Shown: positions 51,145 through 60,108 of the stretch, in pieces
Layout: every line of letters begins with the position of its first letter
Position numbering within the stretch: the stretch's first letter is position 1
Assembly (NCBI GenBank): GCA_963792365.1
Contig: CAWBVW010000001.1
Location: forward strand, 1 to 64,000
Source of the DNA: JAOUGY01 sp963792365
GTDB lineage: Bacteria; Actinomycetota; Acidimicrobiia; Spongiisociales; ZC4RG35
Length of the DNA: 64,000 bases
Direction of reading: 5' to 3'
Program-made: the position numbers and the translations under genes
The notes under the pieces: model-generated
Seen by the model: the letters and a program-made list of their open reading frames with translations, nothing else
Told to the model about the DNA's origin: nothing
Database searches by the model: none

Positions 51145-51993
51145 TCATCGCGCGACTCGTGCGACCCCGAGTTCCCTGAGTCCGGCAGCGAAGCTTGCCC
51201 TGCTTTCGGAAGGCGCCTCCACTGCCGCCGATTCGGCTTCTTCCAGATCGGCGAAGTATGCGAAGACGCTCGGGCCGCTCCCCGAAAGAGCCACCGGCCG
51301 CTCCCATCGCTCGGCGAGGTCCACCATCCAGTCACCGAGCTCCGGACGGAGATCGAGTGCTGCCGGCGTGAGGTCGTTGCGGAGGTCGCCGTAGGCTCGG
51401 AGCACGGGTGGGAGCACTCGCTGTGGCATCGCCTGACCCTCGGGAAAGCCGAGGTCGTCCCAGTGGCGATAGACGTCGGGCGTTGACAGCTCGAATGGCG
51501 GAACCGCCACCGCCACGGCGAAGCCCGCGAGATGATCGATCGGGGTGATGAGCTCGCCGTAGCCCTCCATCCAGGCCGTGCCGCCGGTGAGGAAGAAGGT
51601 GACGTCGGCACCGACCTCGCGGGCCGACTCGACCACCTTCGAGTCGGGGACCCGGGCGATCTCTTGCCCCAACCTCAGAGCGGCCGCCGCGTCGGAGCTT
51701 CCTCCACCCATTCCCGCAGCCACCGGCGTCCGCTTGGTGAGGACCATCCGCAGGGGGCGGCGGGACCCACCGAGCGCCTCGAGCGCCTTCCACACCAGAT
51801 TCGACTCGTCGTCGGGGAGTTCCGCACCTTCGATGATCAGCTCGTCGTCGTCGGCTGCATCTGCGGCGAGCGTGTCCCCCCATTCCAGCGTCTGGATGAG
51901 CGACCGGAGTGGGTGATACCCGTTCCGCCCTGGTGGACGGACCTGAACAGACAGGTTCACCTTGGCGGGAGCGAAGTACTCGAGTTCAGCCAT
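51145..51993 (-). CDS. ispE: 4-diphosphocytidyl-2-C-methyl-D-erythritol kinase
   Basis: GHMP kinase of the MEP pathway to isoprenoids. The 282-residue protein has FAPAKVNLSVQV at the start and the ATP loop PVAAGMGGGSSDAAAAL, and SGSGPSVFAYF near the C-terminus. It overlaps rsmA by eight bases, the widespread rsmA-ispE order. Confidence 0.96.
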   Translation of the reverse strand: MAELEYFAPAKVNLSVQVRPPGRNGYHPLRSLIQTLEWGDTLAADAADDDELIIEGAELPDDESNLVWKALEALGGSRRPLRMVLTKRTPVAAGMGGGSSDAAAALRLGQEIARVPDSKVVESAREVGADVTFFLTGGTAWMEGYGELITPIDHLAGFAVAVAVPPFELSTPDVYRHWDDLGFPEGQAMPQRVLPPVLRAYGDLRNDLTPAALDLRPELGDWMVDLAERWERPVALSGSGPSVFAYFADLEEAESAAVEAPSESRASFAAGLRELGVARVAR

Positions 51994-52801
51994 GCCACAC
52001 CTCCGCCAGTCGAAGGTAGTCGTCTGCGCTCAACTCCTCGGCGCGACGATCGGCACCGATTCCGGCGGCGGATGTCACACTCTCGACATTCTCCACCAGC
52101 GAGGCCAACGAGCGGCGAAGCATCTTCCGGCGCTGCCCGAATGCCGCCATGGCCAGGCGGATCGCAGCTTCGGACGTCGAAGGCGCAGGAATCCGATCCA
52201 TGGTCACCACCGCAGAGCCAACGCGGGGCGGAGGCACGAAGACCTGCGGGGGAACGGTGAACGCCAGCGAGGTCCGGGCGTGGATCTGTGCGACCACCGA
52301 TGGGATTCCGTAGTCCTTGTTCCCCGGAACCGCCACCAGCCGCCGGGCTACCTCGAGCTGGACCATTACGACAAAACGACGGATCTGGGGAACATGCCGG
52401 AGCGCATCCAGCACCAGCGGCGTCCCGACGTTGTACGGGAGGTTGGCAACCATCACCCATCCATCGCCATCGAGCTCCGCCGACAGATCCACCTTGGTGG
52501 CGTCGACGAATCGCAAGTCGATGTTGGCCACACCATCGATGACCTCACGCAGAAGCGGTTCGAGGTCGCGGTCGATCTCATAGGCGACCACCTCGGCCCC
52601 GGTCGCTGCGAGGGCCACGGTCAAGGTTCCGGTTCCGGGTCCGATCTCCACGACCCGATCGCCGGGGCCAATCCCTGCCACCTTCACGATCTTGGCTGTG
52701 AGGTTCGGGTCGGCCAGAAAGTGCTGGCCGAGTGCCTTCCGGGGCGACAGATCATGACGTTCCAGGAGCTTTCTGACGTCAGACCGCGATTGAGCGTTCA
52801 C
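51986..52801 (-). CDS. rsmA: 16S rRNA dimethyladenosine transferase
   Basis: Dimethylates A1518 and A1519 of 16S rRNA with SAM. The 271-residue protein has ALGQHFLADPNL, the SAM motif VVEIGPGTGTLTVAL and the catalytic NLPYNVGTP, and a C-terminal RRKMLRRSL. GTG 52801 overlaps the tatD stop (GTGA). Followed by ispE with overlap. Confidence 0.96.
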   Translation of the reverse strand: MNAQSRSDVRKLLERHDLSPRKALGQHFLADPNLTAKIVKVAGIGPGDRVVEIGPGTGTLTVALAATGAEVVAYEIDRDLEPLLREVIDGVANIDLRFVDATKVDLSAELDGDGWVMVANLPYNVGTPLVLDALRHVPQIRRFVVMVQLEVARRLVAVPGNKDYGIPSVVAQIHARTSLAFTVPPQVFVPPPRVGSAVVTMDRIPAPSTSEAAIRLAMAAFGQRRKMLRRSLASLVENVESVTSAAGIGADRRAEELSADDYLRLAEVWHG

Positions 52802-53559
52802 GCCAGCCCCGGTGGTCGACCGAACACCTCGACGGCCCTTCGAGAGGTGAGCGCCATGACTTCCGGTGGGTCCAGTCCCCACACCTCGGCGAGAGCCGAC
52901 CCGACCAGCGCCACCCATTCCGGCTCGTTCTGATCGGCGCGGTGAGGTGGAGGTGCGAGATACGGCGTGTCGGTCTCGACCATCGTCCGTTCTGGCGGTG
53001 CCATCGCCGCGCCTCGCCGAACCGTGTCTCCGGTCTCGAAAGCCACGGGTCCGGCAAACGAAAAGGTGACGCCGAGATCGTCGAAACGGCGAGTCCACTT
53101 GGGTCCGCCCGTCCAGCAGTGGAGCACGGTCGAAGGGCCGACACCGAACCGATCGACGAGACTGTGGACATCGGCGAAAGCATCACGGCAGTGAACGATC
53201 AGCGGCTTTCCCGTTGCCACCGCCAGTTCTATCTGGCGCGTGAACGCGGCACGCTGCACGTCACGTGGGGAGAGATCCCGGTAGTAATCCAGACCGGTCT
53301 CGCCGATGGCGCAGGCTCCGGCGGAGAGCTCGACGATCGTCTCCCACTCCTCGTCGAGACGCTCGGAGTCGTGCGGGTGCAGCCCTGCACTCGCAAGGAG
53401 CCGGTCCGGATGGGCGGCGGCGAGCTCGGAGGCAGCGACCGAGGAGGCTGCATCGATGCCCGGAACCACCATCCAATCGACGGAGGGCGCGCGTTCCATG
53501 AGCTCGACGGGAGAGCGACCGTCGAGCTGGAGATGACAGTGCGTGTCGACCCAGCCCAT
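52798..53559 (-). CDS. TatD-family metal-dependent DNase
   Basis: A 253-residue TIM-barrel hydrolase of the TatD family, 3'-5' exonuclease by family knowledge. Metal ligands: DTHCHL at the start, the Glu in GETGLDYYRD, HCRDAF, HCWTGG and the Asp in VETDTPYL. ATG 53559 begins at the conserved GWVDTHCH. It leads the tatD-rsmA-ispE run. No ribosome-binding site is seen, so a leaderless start is possible. Confidence 0.93.
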   Translation of the reverse strand: MGWVDTHCHLQLDGRSPVELMERAPSVDWMVVPGIDAASSVAASELAAAHPDRLLASAGLHPHDSERLDEEWETIVELSAGACAIGETGLDYYRDLSPRDVQRAAFTRQIELAVATGKPLIVHCRDAFADVHSLVDRFGVGPSTVLHCWTGGPKWTRRFDDLGVTFSFAGPVAFETGDTVRRGAAMAPPERTMVETDTPYLAPPPHRADQNEPEWVALVGSALAEVWGLDPPEVMALTSRRAVEVFGRPPGLA

Positions 53560-53734
53560 CGGCGCAATGTAGGCGATGCGCCCGTCATCGCGCGACCCGG
53601 GTGGGTATGGTGATCGAAAGGGGATGACCACCGGCCATTTGGATCGCCGATCCCGAGCGTTGAGACGGTCGCTCGGTGATGCATACAAGTCCCCCGCGCA
53701 CATGACTCCACCGGCCAGAAGGGTGTTGTCGACC

Positions 53735-53968
53735 ATGGAATCGGGCATTGCACGGAAGATCGACGATCTCGGAAGGATCGTCATTCCCGCCGAAACCCGC
53801 CGGATGTTCAACATTCGCGAAGGTGACCATCTCACCATCGCAATCGAGGGATCGGCGATCGTGCTTCGCAAGGTCGACAGCACGTGCATCTTCTGCGGTA
53901 CGAGCGATCACGTGACGGCGTTCAAGGACAAGGGCATCTGCGGGACTTGTCGCCACCAGCTTGCGTGA
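53735..53968 (+). CDS. AbrB-family regulator with C-terminal zinc knuckle
   Basis: A 77-residue protein. Residues 1-48 are an AbrB/SpoVT swapped-hairpin DNA-binding domain (IARKIDDLGRIVIPAETRRM, NIREGDHLTIAIEG). Residues 51-72 add two CxxC pairs (Cys51, Cys54, Cys69, Cys72), which probably bind zinc. Such a fusion suggests a transition-state or redox-responsive regulator. ATG 53735 is chosen; GTG 53723 is in frame. Divergent from tatD, upstream of rsmI. Confidence 0.88.
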   Translation: MESGIARKIDDLGRIVIPAETRRMFNIREGDHLTIAIEGSAIVLRKVDSTCIFCGTSDHVTAFKDKGICGTCRHQLA

Positions 53969-53997
53969 GGTCGAGTTCTCGGTTGTAGGGTCGGGCG

Positions 53998-54825
53998 ATG
54001 CCCGGAAAGCTGATCGTCTGTGCGACCCCGCTCGGGAACCTCGGCGATGTCTCGGATCGACTTCGGGAGGCTCTCGGCGAGGCGGACGTCGTGTTCGCCG
54101 AAGACACGCGTAGATCGCGCACCCTCACCGATGCGATCGGGATCAACGTCGACATGCGGAGCTACTTCGCAGGGAACGAGCGCACCCGGGATGAGGAGCT
54201 CGACCAGCTGTTGACCGACGGCAAGACCGTCGCTCTCATGACGGATGCCGGGACGCCCGTGGTCAGCGACCCGGGTGCGGGAGCGGTCGAGGCGGCGCGG
54301 CGCGCCGGAGCCGTTGTCACACTGATTCCAGGCCCGAGTGCCGTGACCGGAGCCGTGGCCGTCTCGGGTATGACGGGCGATCGATTCGTCTTCGACGGGT
54401 TTCTGCCTCGCAAAGGGTCCGAACGTGCGGCCCGGCTGGAGGAACTCGTGGGAGAGCAACGCACGATCGTCCTCTTCGTTGCGCCTCACCGCCTGCTCGA
54501 CGATCTCCGGGGTCTCTCTGAGACGTTGGGGGCCGACAGACCGGTGTGCATCGTGCGCGAACTCACCAAGATGCACGAGGAGATCCAATGGACGACGCTC
54601 GACGACGCACTCGAAGAGTGGTCGGATCGTGGGCCGAAGGGGGAATACACGATCGTGGTGCAGGGCGCCGAACCCGTCGTACATGACGTCGACGAGGCGG
54701 TGATGCTGGCACGACGTCTCCTGGAAAAGGGTATGGCGCCCTCACAGGCCGCCCGAGAAGCCTCCAGGGAACTAGGGGTTCATCGCCGGGACGTCTATCG
54801 CCGGCTGCTCGAATCCGACGACTGA
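53998..54825 (+). CDS. rsmI: 16S rRNA 2'-O-ribose C1402 methyltransferase
   Basis: Methylates C1402 of 16S rRNA together with RsmH. The 275-residue protein has KLIVCATPLGNLGD, FAEDTRRSRTL, LMTDAGTPVVSDPG and IPGPSAVTGAVAVSG, all typical, and GFLPRKGSERAARLEEL. It follows the AbrB-type gene by 29 bases, so the two may be co-transcribed. Confidence 0.95.
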   Translation: MPGKLIVCATPLGNLGDVSDRLREALGEADVVFAEDTRRSRTLTDAIGINVDMRSYFAGNERTRDEELDQLLTDGKTVALMTDAGTPVVSDPGAGAVEAARRAGAVVTLIPGPSAVTGAVAVSGMTGDRFVFDGFLPRKGSERAARLEELVGEQRTIVLFVAPHRLLDDLRGLSETLGADRPVCIVRELTKMHEEIQWTTLDDALEEWSDRGPKGEYTIVVQGAEPVVHDVDEAVMLARRLLEKGMAPSQAAREASRELGVHRRDVYRRLLESDD

Positions 54826-54868
54826 ACCATCGCCGCTCTGCTGGCGGGTCCTCTTGGCCGGTAGGCAG

Positions 54869-55330
54869 TCACCCGCCTGCCATCATCGCCCGCCAGTCGG
54901 GATTGTCCGGAGCATCCGGCTCCCACGAGCGCATGAACGTTGCCACCGCCTTGACCTGCTCCGTCGTCAGCGGGCCGCCGAAGTCGAGCGAGTATGCACT
55001 CATCTGTGACCCCGGCACACCGATCGCCACGAGTTGACGAATCTGTTCGTCCGTGGCCGACTGAAGAAACTGCTGCGAGTTGAGGGCGGGCCCGATCGCG
55101 CCCTCGCCGTTCAGTCCATGGCAGGCCGAGCAGTTGATCCCGAAGATCGCCTCGCCCTCCTCTTCGAGCGACGCCAGCTGCAGGCCTCGTGCCTCGTCTC
55201 GTGCCGTGGGCTCGAACCAGCGGTACAGCGGGAACACGGCCGCCATCGCAAGCATCAGAACGACACCCCACAACATGACCTTGTTGGTGGACTCCTCGAC
55301 CTCTGGGTCGGTGGTGTATCCGTACGGCAT
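54869..55330 (-). CDS. Membrane-anchored mono-heme cytochrome c
   Basis: A 153-residue protein with one membrane anchor (MLWGVVLMLAMAAVFPLY, ~19-36) and an extracytoplasmic cytochrome c domain with heme motif Cys67, Cys70, His71 (CSACH) and a later Met. It is the last gene of the bc operon (flavoprotein, cytochrome b, b C-terminal part, Rieske, cytochrome c), thus the electron acceptor from the Rieske protein. ATG 55330 has GGGAGGG upstream; the start abuts the Rieske stop. Confidence 0.9.
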   Translation of the reverse strand: MPYGYTTDPEVEESTNKVMLWGVVLMLAMAAVFPLYRWFEPTARDEARGLQLASLEEEGEAIFGINCSACHGLNGEGAIGPALNSQQFLQSATDEQIRQLVAIGVPGSQMSAYSLDFGGPLTTEQVKAVATFMRSWEPDAPDNPDWRAMMAGG

Positions 55331-55839
55331 CAGTGGCCCTCCCCCGAAGCGCACGATGGTCCCGTGGCGGGCTCGGCGATGGTCTCGGTGCCGGGCGGCG
55401 GGCCAAGCTCGGTGTCACCGGTGTCGATGTAGATCAACCCGTCGTCGCCGATCTCGACCGGATACTCGTCCATGCCCCGGGGAGCGGGACCGGCCCGATA
55501 TTCCCCCGCTCGGTTGAACACCGAACCATGGCATGGGCATTCGAACTGCCCAGACGATGGACAGAACGGAACCCGGCATCCCAGATGTGTGCACTTCTGA
55601 GCCAAGGCGCGGATCTCTCCGTCGATCCGGACGAGGTAGGAACGAGCCGCAGGCACCTCGAGCACACCGGTGTCCGGAACTGCCTCAGGCGGAACCGCTC
55701 GGACCTTGCCCCCGAATCCGGTGGTCGGGAGCGGCTGGATGAGATCCCAGCTCGTCCACGCCCCGGCCACACCGAGCAATGCTACGCCGCCCTTCCAGGC
55801 GTTGGCGAGAAACTCGCGTCGTCTGATGATCTCACTCAT
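55330..55839 (-). CDS. Rieske [2Fe-2S] protein of the bc complex
   Basis: A 169-residue protein with a Tat-like signal (RRREFLANAWKGGVALLGVAG) and the Rieske fold: box I Cys83, His85, Cys88 (CTHLGC) and box II Cys101, Cys103, His104 (CPCHGS). It oxidises quinol and passes an electron to cytochrome c. Overlaps its neighbours on both sides in the bc operon. Of the PetC / b6f-bc short type. Confidence 0.94.
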   Translation of the reverse strand: MSEIIRRREFLANAWKGGVALLGVAGAWTSWDLIQPLPTTGFGGKVRAVPPEAVPDTGVLEVPAARSYLVRIDGEIRALAQKCTHLGCRVPFCPSSGQFECPCHGSVFNRAGEYRAGPAPRGMDEYPVEIGDDGLIYIDTGDTELGPPPGTETIAEPATGPSCASGEGH

Positions 55840-56384
55840 AGTTCACCGTGCCATTCGATCCAGGGCCAGACCCACCCCCAATTGGGGCCACGGAATGCGA
55901 ACCCGATCAGGGTGAGGATGATCCAGATGGCGAGGAATGCCGTGAAGGTCCCAACCGCCACTTTGCGATGTCGCGGCTTCAGGTATTCACTCCGGTCGAT
56001 GTACGGCAACGCGACGAGCCCCAGCAGGATTGCGGTCGGCACCAGTACCCCGGCGATCAGCGGATGGAAGTGCGCCAACAGCTCTTGGAGAGCCGCGAAG
56101 TACCAGGGAGCTTTCTCGGGGTTGGGTGTGATCGTCGGGTTCGCCACCTCGCGAAGCGGGGCGTCGAACAGCACGGAGATCACCAGCACGAGCAGAAGAG
56201 TGGCGAGAGCCGCGACACCGTGCCTCACGAGAAGGTGCGGCCACACCATCACGGCATCCTGCTGCTCGAGTTCCTTGCGCTCGCCGGCTACCGGCTTGCC
56301 CGGCACCACACCGAGCACGCGCTTGCCATTGGCCATCTCGGGTTTGGCCGTGAGCTCGACCGGCACCTGATTCGAATCAGACAT
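55836..56384 (-). CDS. Cytochrome b C-terminal subunit (PetD-like)
   Basis: A 182-residue membrane protein with three membrane segments. PNPEKAPWYFAALQELL and FHPLIAGVLVP match the C-terminal part of cytochrome b (subunit IV in b6f). With the separate N-terminal subunit upstream it forms a split cytochrome b. ATG 56384 overlaps the stop of that subunit; the ORF end overlaps the Rieske start. Confidence 0.92.
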   Translation of the reverse strand: MSDSNQVPVELTAKPEMANGKRVLGVVPGKPVAGERKELEQQDAVMVWPHLLVRHGVAALATLLLVLVISVLFDAPLREVANPTITPNPEKAPWYFAALQELLAHFHPLIAGVLVPTAILLGLVALPYIDRSEYLKPRHRKVAVGTFTAFLAIWIILTLIGFAFRGPNWGWVWPWIEWHGEL

Positions 56385-57147
56385 CCGGCTCACTCCTCTC
56401 CACATCGAGCATGGCGTCTTTCCTCCATCTCCACAGGTGGACCATCAACACGATCACGATCACGGTCGGCAGTACCGCCACGTGGAGCACGTAGAACCGG
56501 AGCAGGGTCGCCGAGCTCACCGTCGACCCCCCGAGCAATATCTGCTGCACCGTCTCACCCATGAATGGAACGTAGGCTGCCATCTCGGTTCCCACCGTGA
56601 CCGCCCAGTAGGCGAGCTGGTCCCACGGGAGGAGATAGCCGGTGAACGACATGAGCAAGGTGAGCACCAGCAGCATCACACCGATCACCCAGTTGAACTC
56701 CTTGGGGTGCTTATAGGCACCGCGATAGAACACACGGGCCATGTGGGCGGACACCGCCAGCACCATGAGGTGTGCCGACCAGCGGTGCACGTTGCGGATG
56801 TATTGACCGAACGCGACCTCGGTCTGGATGGTCTGGATGTTCGTATAGGCCTGGTTCGGACTGGGCACGTAGAAGAACATCAAATAGATCCCGGACGCGA
56901 CCAGCGAGCCGAACAGGACGGTCGAGATAGCGCCCAGGTACCACGAATACCGGATTCCGATCTCGTGGCGCCGCATCTTCACCGGATAGATGTGGAGGAA
57001 GAAGTTCGACCAATGCCCGGCCGCCCGGTCTCTCGGTGTCACCCGGTCGGGCGACCTCCAGATCGAGCGACCGATGGTGCTCTTGCGCACGCGGTCGATG
57101 ACGCCGGAACCTCCGACGTCGGGGTCGTTACGGTCCATCAGGTCCAT
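56377..57147 (-). CDS. Cytochrome b N-terminal subunit (b6-like)
   Basis: A 256-residue four-helix protein with two heme pairs: His121 and His135, His222 and His237 (spacing 13 and 14), the b6-type split with the shorter second part in the next gene. GYLLPWDQLAYWAVTV is the typical segment before the Qo site. ATG 57147 overlaps the flavoprotein stop and has GGAG upstream. This forms the quinol-oxidising core of the bc complex. Confidence 0.94.
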   Translation of the reverse strand: MDLMDRNDPDVGGSGVIDRVRKSTIGRSIWRSPDRVTPRDRAAGHWSNFFLHIYPVKMRRHEIGIRYSWYLGAISTVLFGSLVASGIYLMFFYVPSPNQAYTNIQTIQTEVAFGQYIRNVHRWSAHLMVLAVSAHMARVFYRGAYKHPKEFNWVIGVMLLVLTLLMSFTGYLLPWDQLAYWAVTVGTEMAAYVPFMGETVQQILLGGSTVSSATLLRFYVLHVAVLPTVIVIVLMVHLWRWRKDAMLDVERSEPDV

Positions 57148-58955
57148 GTGGGCACTCCAACTCCAGTCCACATCCCCATCGAAAGGGCGTCGGTGGGGCA
57201 ACGTTCGATACACAACGCGCAGCGAATGCACTTGTCTTCGTCGAGCAGCAGAGCGGTGCCTCCAGCCGGCCCACCGGCCTCCTCAGAGGGCACCAGATCG
57301 ATCAGGTCGAGCGGGCAGACGTCTGCGCACAGCGCACAGAGGACACACTTGTCGACGTCGAGAAGGATGTTGGCGAAGCACCGAAGGCACCTGGCCGCCT
57401 CACAACGAGCCTGTTGCTCGGTGAAGCCCAGTTCGACCTCGGCCAGACCCATGCGCCGGCCCGTGTCCAGGGTCGGCACGTCGACCCGGTCCTCACGGTC
57501 ATATACGTCCTCGAGCCGGTGGAACTGTCTCAGCTGCACCATGGTCCCGGGGCGATCCTCGACCACCTCGCCACCGAAGCTGCGATGGATGTCGGTCGCC
57601 GATCGACGGCCGTCGGCAATGGCGTCGATCAGCGTCCGGGGACCTTTGGCCGCATCCCCACCCGACCAGATCCCGCCCACCGACGTCGCTCCCGTGACGT
57701 TGTCGATCTGAATGGTCCGACGGGGACTGATCTCTGGCCCTTGGTCGCCAAGCGCCTCGAGGTCGATCGCCTGTCCGATGGCGAGGATCACGGTATCGGC
57801 TTCGGTCACCGCCAGGTCGTCCTGATCGAACACCGGGGCGAACCGACCCTCCGCATCGAAGACCGACTTCACACCGATCGTCTCGATGCCGACCACCCTG
57901 CCATCCTCGACGAGGATGCGCGCCGGGCCGCGTCGGTTGACGAACTCGATGCCCTCCACCTCGGCTTCTTCGATCTCGAAGTCGTGCGCAGGCATCTCTT
58001 CCCTGGATTCGAGCGAGATCACGGTGATCTGCTTGGCGCCTGCTCGGTGCGCCGTCCTCGCAGCGTCGATCGACAAGGTCTTGGCGGACGCATCATCGCC
58101 CCCGTACGACGACCCTCCGTCGGGAGCGGGCGCGGGCACCTCGCCGCCGTTCACATCGCTGGAGGCTGCATACTCGGCGGCGCGAAGAGCGGTGCGGGCA
58201 GCGTCCATCGCCACGTCTCCCCCACCGATCACCACGACGCGTTCGCCGACGTTGACCTCGAATCCCCGGTTCATGTTGATCAGGAATTCGATGGCCCTGA
58301 ATACGCCGTCGGCATCGCCGCCTTCGATGTCGAGCCCTCGCCCGAGGGTGGCGCCGATACCCAGGAAGATGGCATCGTGGCGGTGCCGCAGCTGGGCAAG
58401 GGTCACGTCTTGGCCGAGACGCGTGTTGTACTCGACTTCGACGCCGAGGTCGATGATCGCCTGAACGTCTGCCGCCAGGACCGATCGGTCCAACCGATAC
58501 TCGGGGATGCCCAGCCACATGGCGCCGCCGAGCTTGTCGGTCGCCTCGTACACGGTCACGCCATATCCGAGGCGCCGGAGGTCATGTGCACACGCCATGC
58601 CGGCCGGCCCGCCACCGACGATGCCAATGGTCTGGGGCAGTGTCGTTGCAGGCGGGGCCGCCACTTTCTCCCAGGTCCGACCGTTGTCGGTTTCGGTACC
58701 GAATTGCTCGGTGACGAACCGCTTCAGGGCTCGGATGGCGATCGGGCGGTCGATCTCTCCTCTGCGGCAGGCATCCTCACATGGCGCCGCACAGACCCGG
58801 CCGCAGACCGACGCAAAGGGGTTCGGCAACCGCGCCGTGAGATACGCGAGCTCGTCGTCGCCATCGGCGATCGCCGCCACGTACATCCCAGCATTCGTGT
58901 GCACCGGACAAGCCGCAAGACAAGGAATGTTGGTGTCGTAGTACTCCAGGCTCAC
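57138..58955 (-). CDS. GltD-like NAD(P)-dependent Fe-S flavoprotein leading the bc operon
   Basis: A 605-residue flavoprotein. N-terminal Fe-S region (CLAACPVHTNAG, CGRVCAAPCEDACRRG), a GltD/DPD-type FAD domain (IGIVGGGPAGMACAHDL) and NAD(P) domain (VVVIGGGDVAMDAARTAL), and a C-terminal bacterial ferredoxin with two [4Fe-4S] motifs (CVLCALCADVC, CIRCALCIERC). It resembles the small subunit of glutamate synthase but without gltB, so glutamate synthesis is unlikely. The GTG at 58955 starts the conserved part. It overlaps the cytochrome b gene; NAD(P)H or ferredoxin oxidation linked to the quinone pool is inferred. Confidence 0.85.
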   Translation of the reverse strand: MSLEYYDTNIPCLAACPVHTNAGMYVAAIADGDDELAYLTARLPNPFASVCGRVCAAPCEDACRRGEIDRPIAIRALKRFVTEQFGTETDNGRTWEKVAAPPATTLPQTIGIVGGGPAGMACAHDLRRLGYGVTVYEATDKLGGAMWLGIPEYRLDRSVLAADVQAIIDLGVEVEYNTRLGQDVTLAQLRHRHDAIFLGIGATLGRGLDIEGGDADGVFRAIEFLINMNRGFEVNVGERVVVIGGGDVAMDAARTALRAAEYAASSDVNGGEVPAPAPDGGSSYGGDDASAKTLSIDAARTAHRAGAKQITVISLESREEMPAHDFEIEEAEVEGIEFVNRRGPARILVEDGRVVGIETIGVKSVFDAEGRFAPVFDQDDLAVTEADTVILAIGQAIDLEALGDQGPEISPRRTIQIDNVTGATSVGGIWSGGDAAKGPRTLIDAIADGRRSATDIHRSFGGEVVEDRPGTMVQLRQFHRLEDVYDREDRVDVPTLDTGRRMGLAEVELGFTEQQARCEAARCLRCFANILLDVDKCVLCALCADVCPLDLIDLVPSEEAGGPAGGTALLLDEDKCIRCALCIERCPTDALSMGMWTGVGVPTWT

Positions 58956-58987
58956 GGGACATCCCGTCGGGAGAGCGATGCGGGCGG

Positions 58988-59088
58988 AACACGCCCGGCC
59001 AACGGCCAACGGCCAAGGGCCAACGGCACTCGCCCGCGGGTCGGCTGTCGGCAGTCGGCTGTCAGCCGAGGCGTCGACGGCACGGATC
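58988..59088. repeat. Short degenerate repeats between flavoprotein and cytochrome c genes
   Basis: Near-tandem words: GGCCAACGGCCAACGGCCAA (about 58996-59022) and GTCGGCTGTCGGCAGTCGGC (about 59040-59065). Not coding on either strand. Part of the pattern of private microrepeats in spacers of this genome. Confidence 0.7.
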
Positions 59089-59103
59089 CGAGCAGGACCG
59101 GCA

Positions 59104-59877
59104 TCAGATACGGCCTTCCCGATGGGTGTACCAGAGCGTCCAGACACCCACGACGAGACCACCGCCCCACAGGCTGAGGCCGATCACGTCCTGCACGGCG
59201 CGCGGCAGACCGGCGACGGTCTCGGTCTGCATGACCATCGAGGGAATCACGGCCAGGGCGAAGATGAAGAACAACACGATGATCGCCACGCGAAGCCACG
59301 CGTCGAGCCATGGCATCGTCAGCCGGTTCTGAGCACCGACGATGCGCGGGCCCAGTACGAAGAGCCCCACTGCGGCGGCGAGCGCGAAAGCGGCCACCAC
59401 CGCCATGCCGCTGAGATCGGGCAGACTGCCGGTCACGACCGGGAGGGCATCCTCCGTGGCACCGCCACCCGTTGGCACCTGGAACCCGGCCTGGATGTAG
59501 GCGACGATCGCATCGACCTGGTCGTCGGGCAGCGAGTCGAAGGCCGGCATCACGCCGTTGTAGGTCACACCGTTGACGACCAACTCTCCTTGCTTGCCGT
59601 TCCGAATGGTCTCCACCAGGTAGGCGGTGTCTGTCACATTCGGGTTGTCGGCGAGTGGCGGAAAGGTGCCTTCGATCCCGACGCCACCGGCTTGATGACA
59701 GCCCGAACAAGTGCTCGTGTAGGCCTCGAAGCCCGCCGAGAGCAACTCTGCCTGGGCCTCGTCGGCCTCGGCCGAGACGGTGGTGGCAGTCTCGGCCTGG
59801 GCGCCCGACGGCGATGGAATCAAGAAGGTGAGCGCTGCCAACAGGGTCACGGCCGCAACTACGACACCTCGATTCAT
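59104..59877 (-). CDS. Exported cytochrome c with membrane anchors
   Basis: A 257-residue protein with an N-terminal signal (VVVAAVTLLAALTFLIPSPSG), a cytochrome c domain with Cys57, Cys60, His61 (CSGCH), then two C-terminal membrane helices (~155-177 and ~195-215). It is read toward the flavoprotein-bc operon and probably shuttles electrons to the oxidase. Start ATG 59877 is near the divergent cox promoter. Two cytochromes c and one bc in the region suggest a supercomplex. Confidence 0.88.
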   Translation of the reverse strand: MNRGVVVAAVTLLAALTFLIPSPSGAQAETATTVSAEADEAQAELLSAGFEAYTSTCSGCHQAGGVGIEGTFPPLADNPNVTDTAYLVETIRNGKQGELVVNGVTYNGVMPAFDSLPDDQVDAIVAYIQAGFQVPTGGGATEDALPVVTGSLPDLSGMAVVAAFALAAAVGLFVLGPRIVGAQNRLTMPWLDAWLRVAIIVLFFIFALAVIPSMVMQTETVAGLPRAVQDVIGLSLWGGGLVVGVWTLWYTHREGRI

Positions 59878-60108
59878 AGAGCCATAGCTTGGCACGTGCA
59901 TACGCGATCCGTCTCCCGCTCGATCGACGAGACTATCTTGGCGCTCGACAACCTGTCGGTAAAAGGGACTTTCGGCCCGCAGATGCGGGACCCCGGTGAG
60001 GGGCAGAGGTCGCTCGAGTCCGGAACCATGCGTGCGACGGTTCGGATGACGGTCATCGGTGTCGTGCCTGGCACCTCCCCATGCGCGGAGTTTCGTCGTC
60101 TGTCCCGT

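Noticed and set aside
57138..58955. Calling the flavoprotein glutamate synthase small subunit (gltD)
   Set aside because: No large subunit nearby, extra C-terminal ferredoxin clusters, and tight coupling with bc genes make glutamate synthesis unlikely.
57414..59177. 587-codon plus-strand frame opposite the flavoprotein gene
   Set aside because: Antisense of a gene with clear FAD, NAD(P) and Fe-S motifs; no family features of its own.
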